Of a DNA stretch of 64,000 nucleotides, positions 1 through 9,929 are shown piece after piece. This DNA comes from Ehretia macrophylla (taxonomy: Eukaryota > Streptophyta > Magnoliopsida > Boraginales > Ehretiaceae). Position 1 is the first letter of the stretch, and each line of letters starts with the position of its first letter. The translations under genes were made by a program, and so were the position numbers. The notes under the pieces are model-generated. The model had not been told where the DNA came from. It worked only from the letters and a program-made list of their open reading frames with translations, and did not search any database. Location: assembly GCA_037974665.1 (NCBI GenBank), contig CM075778.1:29268001-29332000 (forward strand), read 5' to 3'.

Positions 1-4
1 ATGG

Positions 5-640
5 GTCACTTGGACCCTACCATAGTAGGTTGCGCCATTTAGGCATCTTAGTTAGTAGGTTACGCCTTTTAGACGTCTTATTTGATATGTGAGTCACTTG
101 GACCCTACCAAAGTAGGTTGCGCCATTTAGGCATCTTGTTTGGTAGGTAGGTCATTTGGACCCTACCATAGTAGGTTGCCCCATTTAGGCATCTTAGTTA
201 GTAGATAGGTCAGTTGGACCCTACCAAAGTAGGTTGTGCCATTTAGGCCTTTTTGTTGGTATATGGGTCACTTGGACCCTACCATAGTAGGTTTCGCCAT
301 TTAGGCATCTTAGTTAGTAGGTTGCGTCCTTTAGGCATCTTATTTGATATGTGAGTCACTTGGACCCTACTAAAGTAGGTTGCGCCATTTAGGCGTCTTA
401 TTTAGTAGGTAGGTCACTTGGACCCTACCATAGTAGGTTGCGCCATTTAGGCGTCTTAGTTAGTAGATGGGTCAGTTGGACCCTACCAAAGTAGGTTGCA
501 TTATTTAGGCATCTTATTTGATAGGTGAGTCACTTGGACCCTACCAAAGTAGGTTGCGCCATTTAGGCATCTTAGTTAGTAGATGGGTCAGTTGGACCCT
601 ACCAAAGTAGGTTGTGCCATTTAAGGCCCATGTGGTCACA
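5..640 (-). repeat. 58-bp tandem array in the 3' UTR of Tat1
   Basis: About ten units start with the phrase GTCACTTGGACCCTACC at 5, 93, 151, 209, 267, 355, 413, 471, 529 and 587. Spacing is 58 bp except for two intervals of 88 bp (5 to 93 and 267 to 355), which carry an extra 30-bp partial copy of the unit's second half. The array sits directly downstream, in element orientation, of the integrase C-terminus. Hypervariable tandem repeats in this position are known from Tat-lineage elements. The array probably continues beyond the left edge. Confidence 0.93.
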
Positions 641-674
641 TCGGACGGTAGGTTGGTTTCTTTAAGTCTTCATG

Positions 675-2060
675 TTAGCCGCGCGAGTAAGTTGGTTTTA
701 TTGTTGGGAACGCTTTAGGTGCGCGAGGTACGTTCAGGCTGTTTTGCCCACAGTAGATCCCTTGTATTTCGAGTTCCTTTTGAGGTGAACAGTGTTCCAA
801 CTTGTTCGTAACGTCCTTGCCCTCTCTGGTGCGAAGCTTATAAGCTCCATGGCCAACCACCTTGGTAATGAGGTAGGGTCCCTCCCAATTGGGTCCTAGC
901 TTCCCGGCGTTGATCTCGTTGGTAGTCTAGAATACCCCGCCTTAGAACCCAATCTCCTTCTTGGAAGGTCTTGACCCGAATATTCTCTTTGAAGTGTCGC
1001 TCGACCATCTGGTGGTAGGCTGCAATCCGAACTAGAGCTCGTTCTCTCTTCTTATCAATGGTGTCGAGCAGACGGCTTAGCTCATGACTGTTTTCTTCTT
1101 CGGATACTAGCTCGACCCGGAGAGTAAGAAGCCCAACCTCAGCAGGAATGACTGCCTCCGTACTGTAGACCAAAGAGAATGGTGTTTCCCCAGTTGAAGA
1201 TCTTGATGTAGTCCGATAAGACCACAGAATACCTGGAAGCTCATCGGCCCATCTCCCCTTTGAACTCTCTAGCCTCTTCTTGAGGGTTGAGATGATGGTT
1301 TTGTTGGAAGATTCAGCTTGGCCATTGGCTTGCGGATAACGAGGGGCAGAAAAAGTTAGTTGGATATTCCATTCCTTACAGAAGTCTCGGAAGTCGCGGC
1401 TAATAAATTGAGAATCGTTGTCTGTGATGATTTCCCGTAGGACCCCAAATCTACATATGATGTTCCTCCAAATGAAGCTCTTCACTTCCTTGTCCCTGAC
1501 TTGGTGGTAGGTCTCTGCCTCGATCCATTTGGTGAAATAGTCCATGACAGCAAGCATGTAGGTGTGGTTGGTAGCTTGCCCACAATATCCATTCCCCACT
1601 TCATGAATGGCCACAGGGCATAAATGCTAGCAAGTGGTTAGGGCGATTGGTGAGAAACCTGCGCAAACTTTTGGCAATTGTCACACTTTTTAACATATCC
1701 GATGGCATCACCATACATTGTCGGCCAGTAGTACCCTGCCATGAGAGCCCTATTGGCAAGACTGCACGCCCCGGAGTGGTTGCCGCATTGCCCTTCATAC
1801 AACTCAGCTAGGACATAGTCTACCTCCTTCTTACTAATGCACCGGAGGTATGGTCCGGAGTATGACCTCCGAAAAAGCCTACCTTCGATGAGACAAAACC
1901 TTGCTGCTTTTGATCTAAGCTTGCGAGCTTCGTTACGGTCCTCTGGCAGGATGTCATCTCGTATGTACTATACGATAGGGGTCATCCAAGTCGGCACTTC
2001 ATTGATTCTCGCTACCTCAACTGTTATTTCTTTCCACACCGCGGGCTACTATAAGTAAAC
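675..2060 (-). pseudogene. Tat1 integrase (zinc-binding region, DDE core, C-terminal domain), frameshifted
   Basis: This part of pol inserts the element's DNA copy into the genome. The HHCC zinc-binding region reads at about 1810-1650 (minus), with CGNHSG and later CDNCQKFA. It is in a different frame from the catalytic core at 1614-838. The core shows MDYFTKWIEAE, then TDNDSQF, then ANGQAESSNK, which supply the D, D and E of the catalytic triad. A further frame change leads to the C-terminal module at 860-675, where GHGAYKL is typical of Ty3/gypsy integrase ends. The domain set is complete, but at least two frameshifts prevent a single protein. The upstream end at about 2060 is approximate, since the linker to RNase H has no sharp border. 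Confidence 0.88.
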
Positions 2061-2089
2061 AACAGGTACTACCTTTGGGGCCGTGATTT

Positions 2090-2510
2090 GGGTAGCTGCC
2101 CCCAAGGCTGTTAGTGCGTCGGCGTGACTATTATCATCCCTGCCTATCCGCTTTATCTCAAATTCCTTGAAGGCTGCCTGTAGCTCTTTGACAATTGCCA
2201 GGTAGGCTGCCATCTTATCATCTCTTGCTTGGTAGGCTCCGAGGTTCTAATTGACCACCAACTGTGAGTCGCTGCTGACGGTTATTCTCCTGATATTAAT
2301 TTCCTAGGCCAAAGTGAGCCCTGCAATTAAGGCTTCGTACTCTGCTTCGTTGTTCGTAGCCTTGAAACCATATTTGATGGACCGCTCTATGATGTCTCCC
2401 TTAGGAGATCGTAGCACTAACCCAAGGCCAGAGCCCTTGACATTACTTGCTCTATCCAAGCTCAGATCCCACCTCTCTTGGCCTATTGAGACGCTGAGGC
2501 ATAACAACTC
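2090..2510 (-). pseudogene. Tat1 second (archaeal-type) RNase H domain
   Basis: An open segment at 2507-2304 (minus) contains GSGLGLVLRSPKGD and NNEAEYEALIAGL. After a stop near 2304 the same domain continues as SSDSQLVVNQNLGAYQARD and ends with the DDNSHADALTALGAA motif near 2100. These are the D, E, D, D blocks of the extra RNase H acquired by plant Tat elements, distinct from the RNase H fused to RT. It would degrade RNA in the RNA-DNA hybrid during reverse transcription, supplementing the degenerate first RNase H. The in-frame stop makes this copy defective. Confidence 0.82.
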
Positions 2511-2639
2511 TTTTTATGCTAACAGATAGATGCTTGGTGTGAAATCAGCCACAAAGTCAGCTAGGGCTTGTGATTTAATTGCAGTCCGCAGTTGGTAAGA
2601 GATTTCATACTCGCTGAGCTCGATTGCCCACTTTGAAAA

Positions 2640-3677
2640 TCACCTAGAAAGCTCAGGCTTGTACAACACGAACTTGAGAGGGAAAGTGGTTAAGACTATT
2701 ATCAGATGACACTGGAAATAGGGTCGTAACTTTCGAGCCGCAGTGACAAGGGCTAATGCCAACTTCTCCAACTGGCTATACCTTGTCTCGGTATCAAGTA
2801 GGGTTCTGCTGGTATAGTAGACTAGATGTTGCTTTCTTCCTTCTTCCCGTACTAGGACCTCGCTTACCGCTGTTTCTAGGATGGTGAAGTAGACCAATAA
2901 GGTTTCCCCATCTTTTGGTTTAGAAAGCAACGGCGGACTAGTGAGATATGCCTTCAATTGCTGCAATGCTTCCTTGCAGGCCGGTATCCATATGAAGTAC
3001 TTATTCTTCTGAAGGGTGTCAAAGAATGAATGACACTTCTCGGAAGATCGAGAGATAAACCGATTTAGAGCCGCGAGCCTACCCGTGAGCTTTTGAACTT
3101 CCTTAACATTGATAGGAGATGGGATATCAAGGATGGACTTGATTTGGCCGGGGTAAGCTTCGATCCCATGCTGGGTAACCAGGCATCCCAAGAACTTTCC
3201 AGAAGTCACCCCGAATGAACACTTCGTGGGATTCAATTTCATGTTATACTTCCTCAAAATTTTGAATGTCTGGTTCAAATGACTGAGATGGTCTTCCGTA
3301 ACAAGAGACTTTACCAGCATGTCATCAATGTAGACCTCCATGGTTTGCCCCAACAAGTCAGTGAACATCTTGTTAACCAGGCATTGGTAGGTTGCACCAG
3401 TGTTTTTCAAGCCAAAAGGCATGATTTTGTAATAGTATATTCCTCGTTCAGTGATGAACGCCGTCTTCTCTTGATCCTCTGGATGCATGAGTATTTGGTT
3501 ATAGCCAGAAAAGGCATCCATGAAAGTGAGTAGCTCGTGCCCTGTTGTTGCATCCACTATTGCGTCTATGTGTGAGAGAGGAAATGAGTCTTTCCGGCAC
3601 GCCTTATTCAAGTCTGTAAAGTCGATGCAGACTCTCCACTTATCGTTCTTCTTCCTTACAACCACCACGTTCGCCAA
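2640..3677 (-). pseudogene. Tat1 reverse transcriptase with first RNase H
   Basis: A 345-residue open frame begins in the RT fingers (VVVVRKKNDKWRVCIDFTDL). Catalytic Asp residues appear in FMDAFSGYNQI and in YIDDMLVKS near residue 117. The thumb and connection follow, then a first RNase H with the block ETRYSQLEKLALALV near residue 305. The true coding frame starts further upstream at about 3720 in a different frame, so the Met at 3677 is only an internal codon. The motifs are intact. Without an unbroken gag-pol frame this copy would need complementation, so it is scored as a pseudogene although the RT segment itself is open. Confidence 0.9.
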
Positions 3678-3760
3678 CCAGTCAGGGTAGAGGACCTCAC
3701 GAACAGATCTAATGTCAATCAGTTTTTGTACCTCTTCATTGATGATATGATTCCTCTCTA

Positions 3761-4530
3761 CTACGAACTTTCTTCGTTTCTGTTTAACAGGAGATAGGCT
3801 AGATCGACCTGTAGCTTATGAACCATGACCGCTGGGTCAATTCTGGTCATGTCTGTATGAGACCAAGCGAAGTAGTCATGGTGATGGCTGAGGAAGTCCA
3901 TCAACTGGTCGCGGAGTCCTGGCTTTAACCTTGAACCAATCTGAACGACATGATCTGGATGGTCGGGGTAGATTTGTATCTCGTCGAGCTCTTCCATGGT
4001 AGGCTAGTCAGGGTAACTTTGCATTGTAGTGTGTTCCATTTGATACAAAACGTCATGGCCAGCCCTCCTTAAGGTAGAGCGGTAGCATTCGCGAGAGTCC
4101 ATTTGTTGTCCTCTTATTTCTCATGTTCCCCAACTAATCGGGAACTTGATTACCTAGTGGTAGGTTGACGGAATGGCTTTCATCTCATGGATCCACGGGC
4201 GCCCTAGTATGATGTTGTAGGGTGACAAATAATCTATCACCAATAATCGGGTATTGTGGTTAACGCCCTCGGCGTAGGTTGGGATGACAATATCTCCAAT
4301 GGTGCTCCTGTGTTCACCGCTGAACCCGATTAAGATAGTTGAACGATGAGTGACACAGGCTTCGTCAAACCCTATTCCCCAAGAGTATCTAGCATGAGAA
4401 CATTAGGCGAGTTGCCATTGTCGACTAGCATCCATCTGACCAAGCAGTTAGCTACCCTTAATGTTATCATAAGGGCATCATGGTGCGAATCATCCAAGTA
4501 GACTGCTTCATTGTTAGAGAATGTGATGAT
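3761..4530 (-). pseudogene. Tat1 aspartic protease and protease-RT linker, broken
   Basis: Immediately after the gag stop, in the same minus-strand frame, the translation continues through SHHDALMITLRVANCLV to VDNGNSPNVLMLDTL. This is the retroviral-type protease active-site block; the related family consensus is DNGSS. A stop follows about 20 codons later and the frame then shifts. At 3997-3761 the linker resumes with HVVQIGSRLKPGLRDQL and DYFAWSHTDMTRIDP, a hallmark just upstream of RT in this lineage. The protease would mature the polyprotein; here it is interrupted by at least two lesions. Confidence 0.75.
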
Positions 4531-6138
4531 CTACTCAGGCTCAAATTCCCTAGGTGGCCGAGGTCTCGAGCCGAAATCGACAACTTGTCGAACGTGTCTT
4601 CTTGCCTCCGAGTGGCTGATACTACTGGCCTTTGATCTACCAGTGATGCAATTTATTGTTCGCTCGAGGCGTGGCGGCTCAGATGGGGTGACCTCTCGAG
4701 CCTTTTGTTTTCCCTCTCGCTGGGCTACGGTCTGCCTCCCCCTATCGGTCAGGAATTGGGTGAGGTGCCCTTTTTTTAGTAACTCCGCGACTTCCTTCTT
4801 GAGTCCAATACACTCATCAGTTGTGTGTCTATGGTCGTCATGGAAGTCACACCGTTTGGTTTTATCTCTCCAGTCAACGGGGGACCTTATCTTCTCCGGC
4901 CACTTGACGGCTTCGCCCATTCTTTTGAGGGTATGAAGGAGCTCAGTTAGGGATATACAAAGGTTGTAGTCGGGTACCCTTCGCACATACGGACTACAGT
5001 CTCGCCTTTGTCCAAGTGGTCTCATCTCATTGCATAATCTCTTATGTTTTCGTTCCTCGGTAGGGTAAGGCTCGCGTCTTTTAGTGCGCGAATCCAATGC
5101 TACTGGTCGCCTACGGTCTTCTTTGTCATGGCGTGAGGGCGAAGGACAACGGTTTGACATATCCTCCTCCCACTTGATCTGAGCCCATGCCTTGGCTAGG
5201 ACATCCTCCATAGTCTTGCACGGGTACTTAGTAAGCTCCTTGTATAGATCGGAATCAGGAAGCAAGCCTTTGCGAAAGGCAGAGACAGCTGTGGCTACGT
5301 TGCAGTGCAAGATGGATACTTTCTCCTTGTTAAATCTTCCTACGTAGTCACGTAACAGCTCACCTCTCTTTTGCACAATTAGATAGAGATCATCTAGTTG
5401 CTTTTCTAGTTTTTTACTGCTCGTAAACTGTTCCATGAACTTGTCTGTTAACTGGGCGAAGGAGGAGATGCAGTTGTTCGGTAAACTTGTGTACCATTGT
5501 AAGGCGGGTCCTACCAAGCTGGAACCAAAGCCTTTGCACATACATGCTTCTCTGGAGTCTCGTGGGACGACTACTGTGAACATCCTTTGCTTGTATTGCA
5601 TTATGTGGTCGTTAGGATTAGTAGTCCCATCATAGGGCCTCATATTTGGAAAACTAAACTTAGCCGGTATCTCCACCAAGGCGATGGCATCAACAAACAA
5701 GGAGTTAACAAAGTTGTTTGCTGCACTCTTCTTGATGGGGACAGATACCCCAGGGATCCTCTGGATTAAGGATTCCATCTCTTGGAACCGATGAAAAATG
5801 TATTGGTTTAGTCCTCCTTCATCTGCCAACTGAGTTGGTGGTCGCTCAATGGCGACAGTAGGTTGGAGGTAAACTCCACTCCCGAATGTCTGTTGTGGTG
5901 TATACCCAACGGATTGCATGGGCGCCACCGACTGTCCGTGGGCGATCGACTTTCCAAGGTTAGGTGGGGTGGCAGACACTATGAGGGTCTTGACCCTTTC
6001 TTCTAACTCGATGTTTTCTTGGCAGACAGTAGTGTTTTCCGCTTCAAGTTCTTTTAACTTGTCCTTGCAAGCTTCCATCTCGGCCATCAAGGCCTCCATC
6101 TGTACATGAGGATCGTTCTGAATGCTCATTTCGGCCAT
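4531..6138 (-). CDS. gag: Tat1 gag polyprotein, open reading frame of 535 codons
   Basis: The capsid/nucleocapsid precursor forms the virus-like particle and packages element RNA. The first Met (6138) follows the primer site by about 65 bp. Residues about 10-55 are charged and heptad-like (KDKLKELEAENTT...EERVKTL), consistent with a coiled coil. The retrotransposon gag core spans about residues 160-335, including ALQWYTSLP and LRDYVGRFNKEK. Near residue 430 the pattern CDFHDDHRHTTDEC is the Tat-type zinc-binding motif, followed by a basic tail. The frame ends with TAG at 4531 and protease continues in the same frame beyond it, so this stop may be a mutation or a recoding site. This is the only long intact frame in the element. 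Confidence 0.88.
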   Translation of the reverse strand: MAEMSIQNDPHVQMEALMAEMEACKDKLKELEAENTTVCQENIELEERVKTLIVSATPPNLGKSIAHGQSVAPMQSVGYTPQQTFGSGVYLQPTVAIERPPTQLADEGGLNQYIFHRFQEMESLIQRIPGVSVPIKKSAANNFVNSLFVDAIALVEIPAKFSFPNMRPYDGTTNPNDHIMQYKQRMFTVVVPRDSREACMCKGFGSSLVGPALQWYTSLPNNCISSFAQLTDKFMEQFTSSKKLEKQLDDLYLIVQKRGELLRDYVGRFNKEKVSILHCNVATAVSAFRKGLLPDSDLYKELTKYPCKTMEDVLAKAWAQIKWEEDMSNRCPSPSRHDKEDRRRPVALDSRTKRREPYPTEERKHKRLCNEMRPLGQRRDCSPYVRRVPDYNLCISLTELLHTLKRMGEAVKWPEKIRSPVDWRDKTKRCDFHDDHRHTTDECIGLKKEVAELLKKGHLTQFLTDRGRQTVAQREGKQKAREVTPSEPPRLERTINCITGRSKASSISHSEARRHVRQVVDFGSRPRPPREFEPE

Positions 6139-6202
6139 TGCTTTTGTCGCAAGTAGAAATTACCAAGGGATCGTAGCTTTCTGTTCGAGTAACTAAGTTG
6201 CT

Positions 6203-6225
6203 ATGGCACTACGGTGGGCATCAAA
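6203..6225 (-). promoter_or_regulatory. Probable primer-binding site of Tat1
   Basis: Read on the minus strand, the segment just upstream of gag contains TGATGCCCACCGTAGTGCC. This resembles the TGGCGCCCACCGTGG-type primer sites of plant Tat elements with two or three substitutions. It would pair with the 3' end of a tRNA to start minus-strand DNA synthesis. The assignment rests on position (about 65 bp before gag, next to the LTR edge) and resemblance only. Confidence 0.5.
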
Positions 6226-6231
6226 TTATAG

Positions 6232-7111
6232 ATGCCAAAATCTATAATTACGAATTTGGAGCCACTAGCAACCTGTAAGAACAAAAAGAGAGGAAAGCAG
6301 CGTGAGTCTTGGGACACCGGTGTGGTGTCGACCAAAAACACTCCGACGCTCAAGTCAGTAGGTTATCGGGTAAGACAGAAAATGAAGAAAGTAAGGTAGG
6401 TGAGGCGGAGACTACCATAATTCTGGCGTCGTTTTAGGTAGTGTAGGCCGTGAAAATTTGAAGGGGAGAAGGGAGGTAATGCTCGTGAGGCTAGTACTTG
6501 ATGCCCTCTCCTTGTGTAGGCGTGGTCTGCTTATAGGTGTGGTCAAACCAAGAGTCACGGACCCTTGGGACTTGTACTCTCTGTAGACTACCTTATCGCT
6601 TATCACGTAGGATTGAGGTAGTCTCTATCCTGAATCCTTTGTCGGTTATCCGCTTCTCGTTGGCTGGGCGAATGCGATAGGTCAGAAGCCGCTCAACCCC
6701 CAGGACTTGCAACTTGAGCAAACTACTTCGAAGAAGCAATTACTTATCCCGTAAGATAGGTATTTATCCGAACTTGTAGATCATCATTCGCTTATAGTAG
6801 TCTAGTCCCTTAAGGTACCCTTCGTGGTCGCTTATCCGCTACGGTAGGCTAGTCCCTTATGACTCTTCCTTGGTTTTTTATTCGCTAATACTTGTCAAGG
6901 TCATGGGTTGTACCCGAGTCCGTCGTCAATTACCCATGTAAGGTAACCCGATTCTGGGCTTAGCGTAGAGCTAGTGGCCTCCTCGTGGGCTCATTCAGTA
7001 GTAGGCTGCAACTTAAAGGTGCTATATGCGGGCTTTGGCCCAAGCATTAACGTCGTTTTGGGCTAAGCGAACTATCGTGGTTGGACCGAAAGTCCAAGCC
7101 CATTTTTTGCA
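6232..7111 (-). repeat. Probable 5' LTR of Tat1
   Basis: Between the primer site and the start of strongly AT-rich DNA near 7112 lies a GC-richer segment without coding potential. It begins TG near 6233 and can be closed with CA near 7111 on the plus strand. The partner LTR is off the left edge, so the borders cannot be verified. The short open frame at 6606-6412 inside it is not considered a gene. Confidence 0.5.
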
Positions 7112-9369
7112 TTAACAAAGGTTATATCGTTTATCTATGTAAAAGTTGGAATTGTTATATTTGATCCATGGTGAAACTCAGAACGCATTCTCTTTGTTAT
7201 TGATGATATAATTTAGATCGAAAAATGTTATAACCATTTGTGCAAAATATTGGCTCAAAAATGTTACTGTACCTTTTAGTTGTTTGCATATGGCTAAAGG
7301 TGGAAATATTGCTTCTTTTCTTAAATGACCATTGCAAAGTTACCAAATAGCACACTAACAGATACCATCAACCATATTGATTGGGAAACGTCATTTTTCT
7401 TTCTTTGTAATGTTACTGTTAGTTGATGTTTCACTTGAGAATTATGGTTACCAGCATGTTACTTTCCTGTAAGCAATGAAGATAAAGTAGATGATCCTAT
7501 CATGGCCAAAGAGTGGTTGATCATCAAGGTTACGTATCAAATTTTGTTAATAATTTCGCTTATGGTTAGATCAGTATTTTTAAGACAAACTGTAAAAATG
7601 ACAAAAATAAACTAGATGATGTTGCTATGTCCAAATATCATTTATGATGATGATAGATAGATAAAAAAATAAATAAATAAATAAAAAGAAAAATTATGCG
7701 TCATAAGACAAGACAAAACACGACTCAGAGTTATTTATCTATTTTTTTTTGTTGACAAGGGAACCCAACTATCGAAACCCGACCACAGAAATATCCGGCG
7801 GAACGAAGACTTTTGTTAAGTGGCATAAGCTCTTACTACTGTATCATGGCTCTAGTTTAAGAATTAAATACTAACATGTATTTATGGTAGTCTATATCTA
7901 TTATAAAGATGTGCTCGAGTTATTGAGATTAATTACAATCATCAATGAAGTCCAATAAACCACATTCTTTTTCTGGCATTTTATCAAATACGTAACAAGC
8001 AGCTTCATAGTCAAAAAAAAAAAAAAAAACTTATTTTGTAATCATTTAACATGATTTTTGTCGATTTATTCATTCTCCATTCATGACAAAGACAAAAAGA
8101 GGAGATTTATTGAATCTGACAAATTTGTCATGGTCTTCTTATACTTAACTAGTATTGTTCTTGTGGCTAAACTTTTGCCAACAATATTTATTCAGTTCTA
8201 ATTACTTGATGGTTTGCTTAATAGAATATAAGCTAAATGATTTTTGGCTATAGAAAGGATATCCTATTTACATAAAATAAAAGAATTTTTCTTTGAAATA
8301 GAACAAAATGGAGTAGAGCTTTAGAGATAAAGTCGAGTCATTCAAGTTGCTTATGGATCGTTGTCATCATATTTTTGCATCTGCTGCTCAAACCATGAAC
8401 TTATATATTGCAATAGATTTTCCTGGTACAAGAGTAGGACAAGCTAACAAGAAATACTAGAATCGAAATGTGACCTGTTATAGATCTGAGGCGACAACCT
8501 AGACTGCAAAAACTTACACAATCCCAAACAAGTTACACATTGTATTTCAATTCCAATATTACATCAGGATCATAAAACATTGAACATTTTTACCTTTTCA
8601 CTAAGCTCCATATACTCTCAACCGAGAATGATCATCACAGCTCTGGAAAATTCATCATCTAATTATTGATTGACAGTTATTTTTTATGGGATGAAATTGA
8701 GAGAAAGTTTGAAAAGGAAGAATGGAGGAGTGTGGCCAATGAGTAAAGGAAAATGAGTGAAATGAAAGAAGAAAGAGAAAACATTAGGGTTAAAATGAGT
8801 GAAATAAAAAAACAATTGCCGTTAAAACCCTATGTCTAAGTCTATTGTGGTCGAACACAGTTTTAAATTGTGATCGGTCACAATCTTCCCCATTTTTATT
8901 TATTTAGGAATTATTGAAAATTCGTGTAGACACCCGTAAAGAAATAAAATATTATTTTGTCAAGTGAATTTTTTTCGTTACTTATGACTTAAGAATAATG
9001 ATTACTGAAACAATATTGAATCATCTATATTACTAAGATGAATTCAAGGGGATATTTATGTTGGTCCTAGCAAAATTTTTACATCAGTTTGCTAGACATT
9101 ATTCATGAGGATGCCTAAATAGGCTTGAGATTATATTATACTATAAACTACAAAATTTTGAATAATGACAATTGCTTGAGAAAAATACTCCCCATTGGTT
9201 GAATCCCATATGAGAATATTTTGCTTGATATACATTTTAATTATTTTCCCACAAGCGCATAAAGATGGGTCTATAAAGAAAACTCAGAATTTATTATTTG
9301 AAACTCTATCAAATATTATATATATGTTGGAACATTGATGAGATAAGTTCCAATAGCATATTTGCTAAT
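7112..9369. other. AT-rich spacer without a recognisable gene
   Basis: No long open frame or known domain was found. Notable items are an oligo(A) run at about 8013-8030, a purine-rich stretch at about 8695-8815, and a telo-box-like TTAGGGTTA near 8787 (AACCCTAA on the minus strand) beside a pyrimidine-rich minus-strand stretch. A GC-richer patch at about 7750-7800 contains GACAAGGGAACCC, a phrase I associate with dispersed plant repeats. Either decayed repeats or a relic of a gene 5' region is possible. Confidence 0.5.
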
Positions 9370-9728
9370 TAATGAAATGATGTTCTTAGTATCAGGGGGA
9401 GAAAAAAACAAAAGCTAAAAAAAATAAGAACTTCTATGGAAAGCATTACCATATTGATTCTCGTATAAATATAAACTGAAAATTCATCAAATTATTCAGT
9501 TGATTGCAAATGATTATCAAATAAATTCTAAGATGCAAAGATAGTGACTAAATCACGTCTACCAACTTTAAATTCTCCTATATATCAGAATTGATATTTC
9601 AATGAAGAAAATATAAAGAAATAAAGTCTAGTCCATGTCGAAAGTGTGATAGACATATCAGTTTCTAAGATAAAGGAGCAAAATATGTGAGTTGGCATAT
9701 TTAGAGTATTCGATATGATAGAGACAAA
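9370..9728 (+). pseudogene. C1 copia relic, left part (integrase-RT spacer region)
   Basis: This stretch is continuous in kind with the copia relic found after the LINE at 14333. Conceptual translation gives stop-ridden pieces resembling the spacer between integrase and RT of a widespread plant copia group: a GGGG-Glu block near 9393, then a Lys/Arg-rich KCDRHISF...DKGAK stretch near 9640-9680. No frame is open. Together with the right part it shows that the LINE landed inside this element. The left border is not defined. Confidence 0.5.
9717..9728. repeat. Candidate target-site duplication of the LINE (left copy)
   Basis: GATAGAGACAAA at 9717-9728 matches GTTGGAGACAAA at 14321-14332 in 10 of 12 positions, with eight contiguous matches (GAGACAAA). 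The second copy starts directly after the LINE poly(A) tail, as expected for target-primed insertion. The imperfect match leaves some doubt. Confidence 0.55.
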
Positions 9729-9743
9729 GATGAATCTGATGAA

Positions 9744-9929
9744 TTGGAGGTTCATCCGAGAGAGTTAACCCGCAGCAAATCAGCTGGTAATATTCAATCC
9801 CTACAGGTGGTTTTAAAAATGCCTAAAAGAGGGAACCCAAGAATGCCTAACCCAGGTGAGCCTCGAGTTACAAGAAGCAAAGATGCAGGTGTTTCCGCAG
9901 CCGATCGTCCTTCTTCTAATTTATCATGA
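9744..9929 (+). pseudogene. LINE ORF1 C-terminal remnant
   Basis: Sixty-one codons rich in basic residues and Pro/Ser (HPRELTRSKSAGN, EPRVTRSKDAG) resemble the low-complexity tail of plant L1 ORF1, the RNA-binding protein. The N-terminal and zinc-knuckle parts are absent because the element is 5'-truncated. The Met at 9744 is an internal codon. The stop overlaps the ORF2 start as ATGA at 9926-9929. Confidence 0.6.

Larger units (their letters stand above)
1..7111 (-). mobile_element. Tat1: Ty3/gypsy LTR retrotransposon, Tat (OTA) lineage, 3' end cut by window edge
   Basis: On the minus strand the domains run gag (6138-4531), protease (about 4530-4000), RT and RNase H (3677-2640), a second RNase H (about 2510-2090) and integrase (about 2060-675), then a tandem-repeat 3' UTR. 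RT with the YIDDMLVKS motif followed by an extra archaeal-type RNase H is the signature of the plant Tat lineage. A 5' LTR-like GC-richer segment lies at about 6232-7111. The 3' LTR is outside the window to the left, so full length and TSD cannot be judged. Several frameshifts and stops break pol, so the copy is probably not autonomous. The element class is very likely correct; the outer right border is an estimate from the composition change and a TG...CA fit. Confidence 0.9.

Noticed and set aside
1-640. Regular repeats resembling a CRISPR array
   Set aside because: The units are contiguous, imperfect tandem copies without unique spacers, attached to a Ty3/gypsy integrase in a plant genome.
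4511-4936. 141-codon plus-strand open frame
   Set aside because: It lies antisense to Tat1 gag in full overlap and shows no family resemblance.
9393-9402. GGGGGAG run as a polypurine tract of another element
   Set aside because: It fits coding sequence of the copia relic (a Gly-Gly-Glu stretch before the RT spacer), and no LTR start follows.
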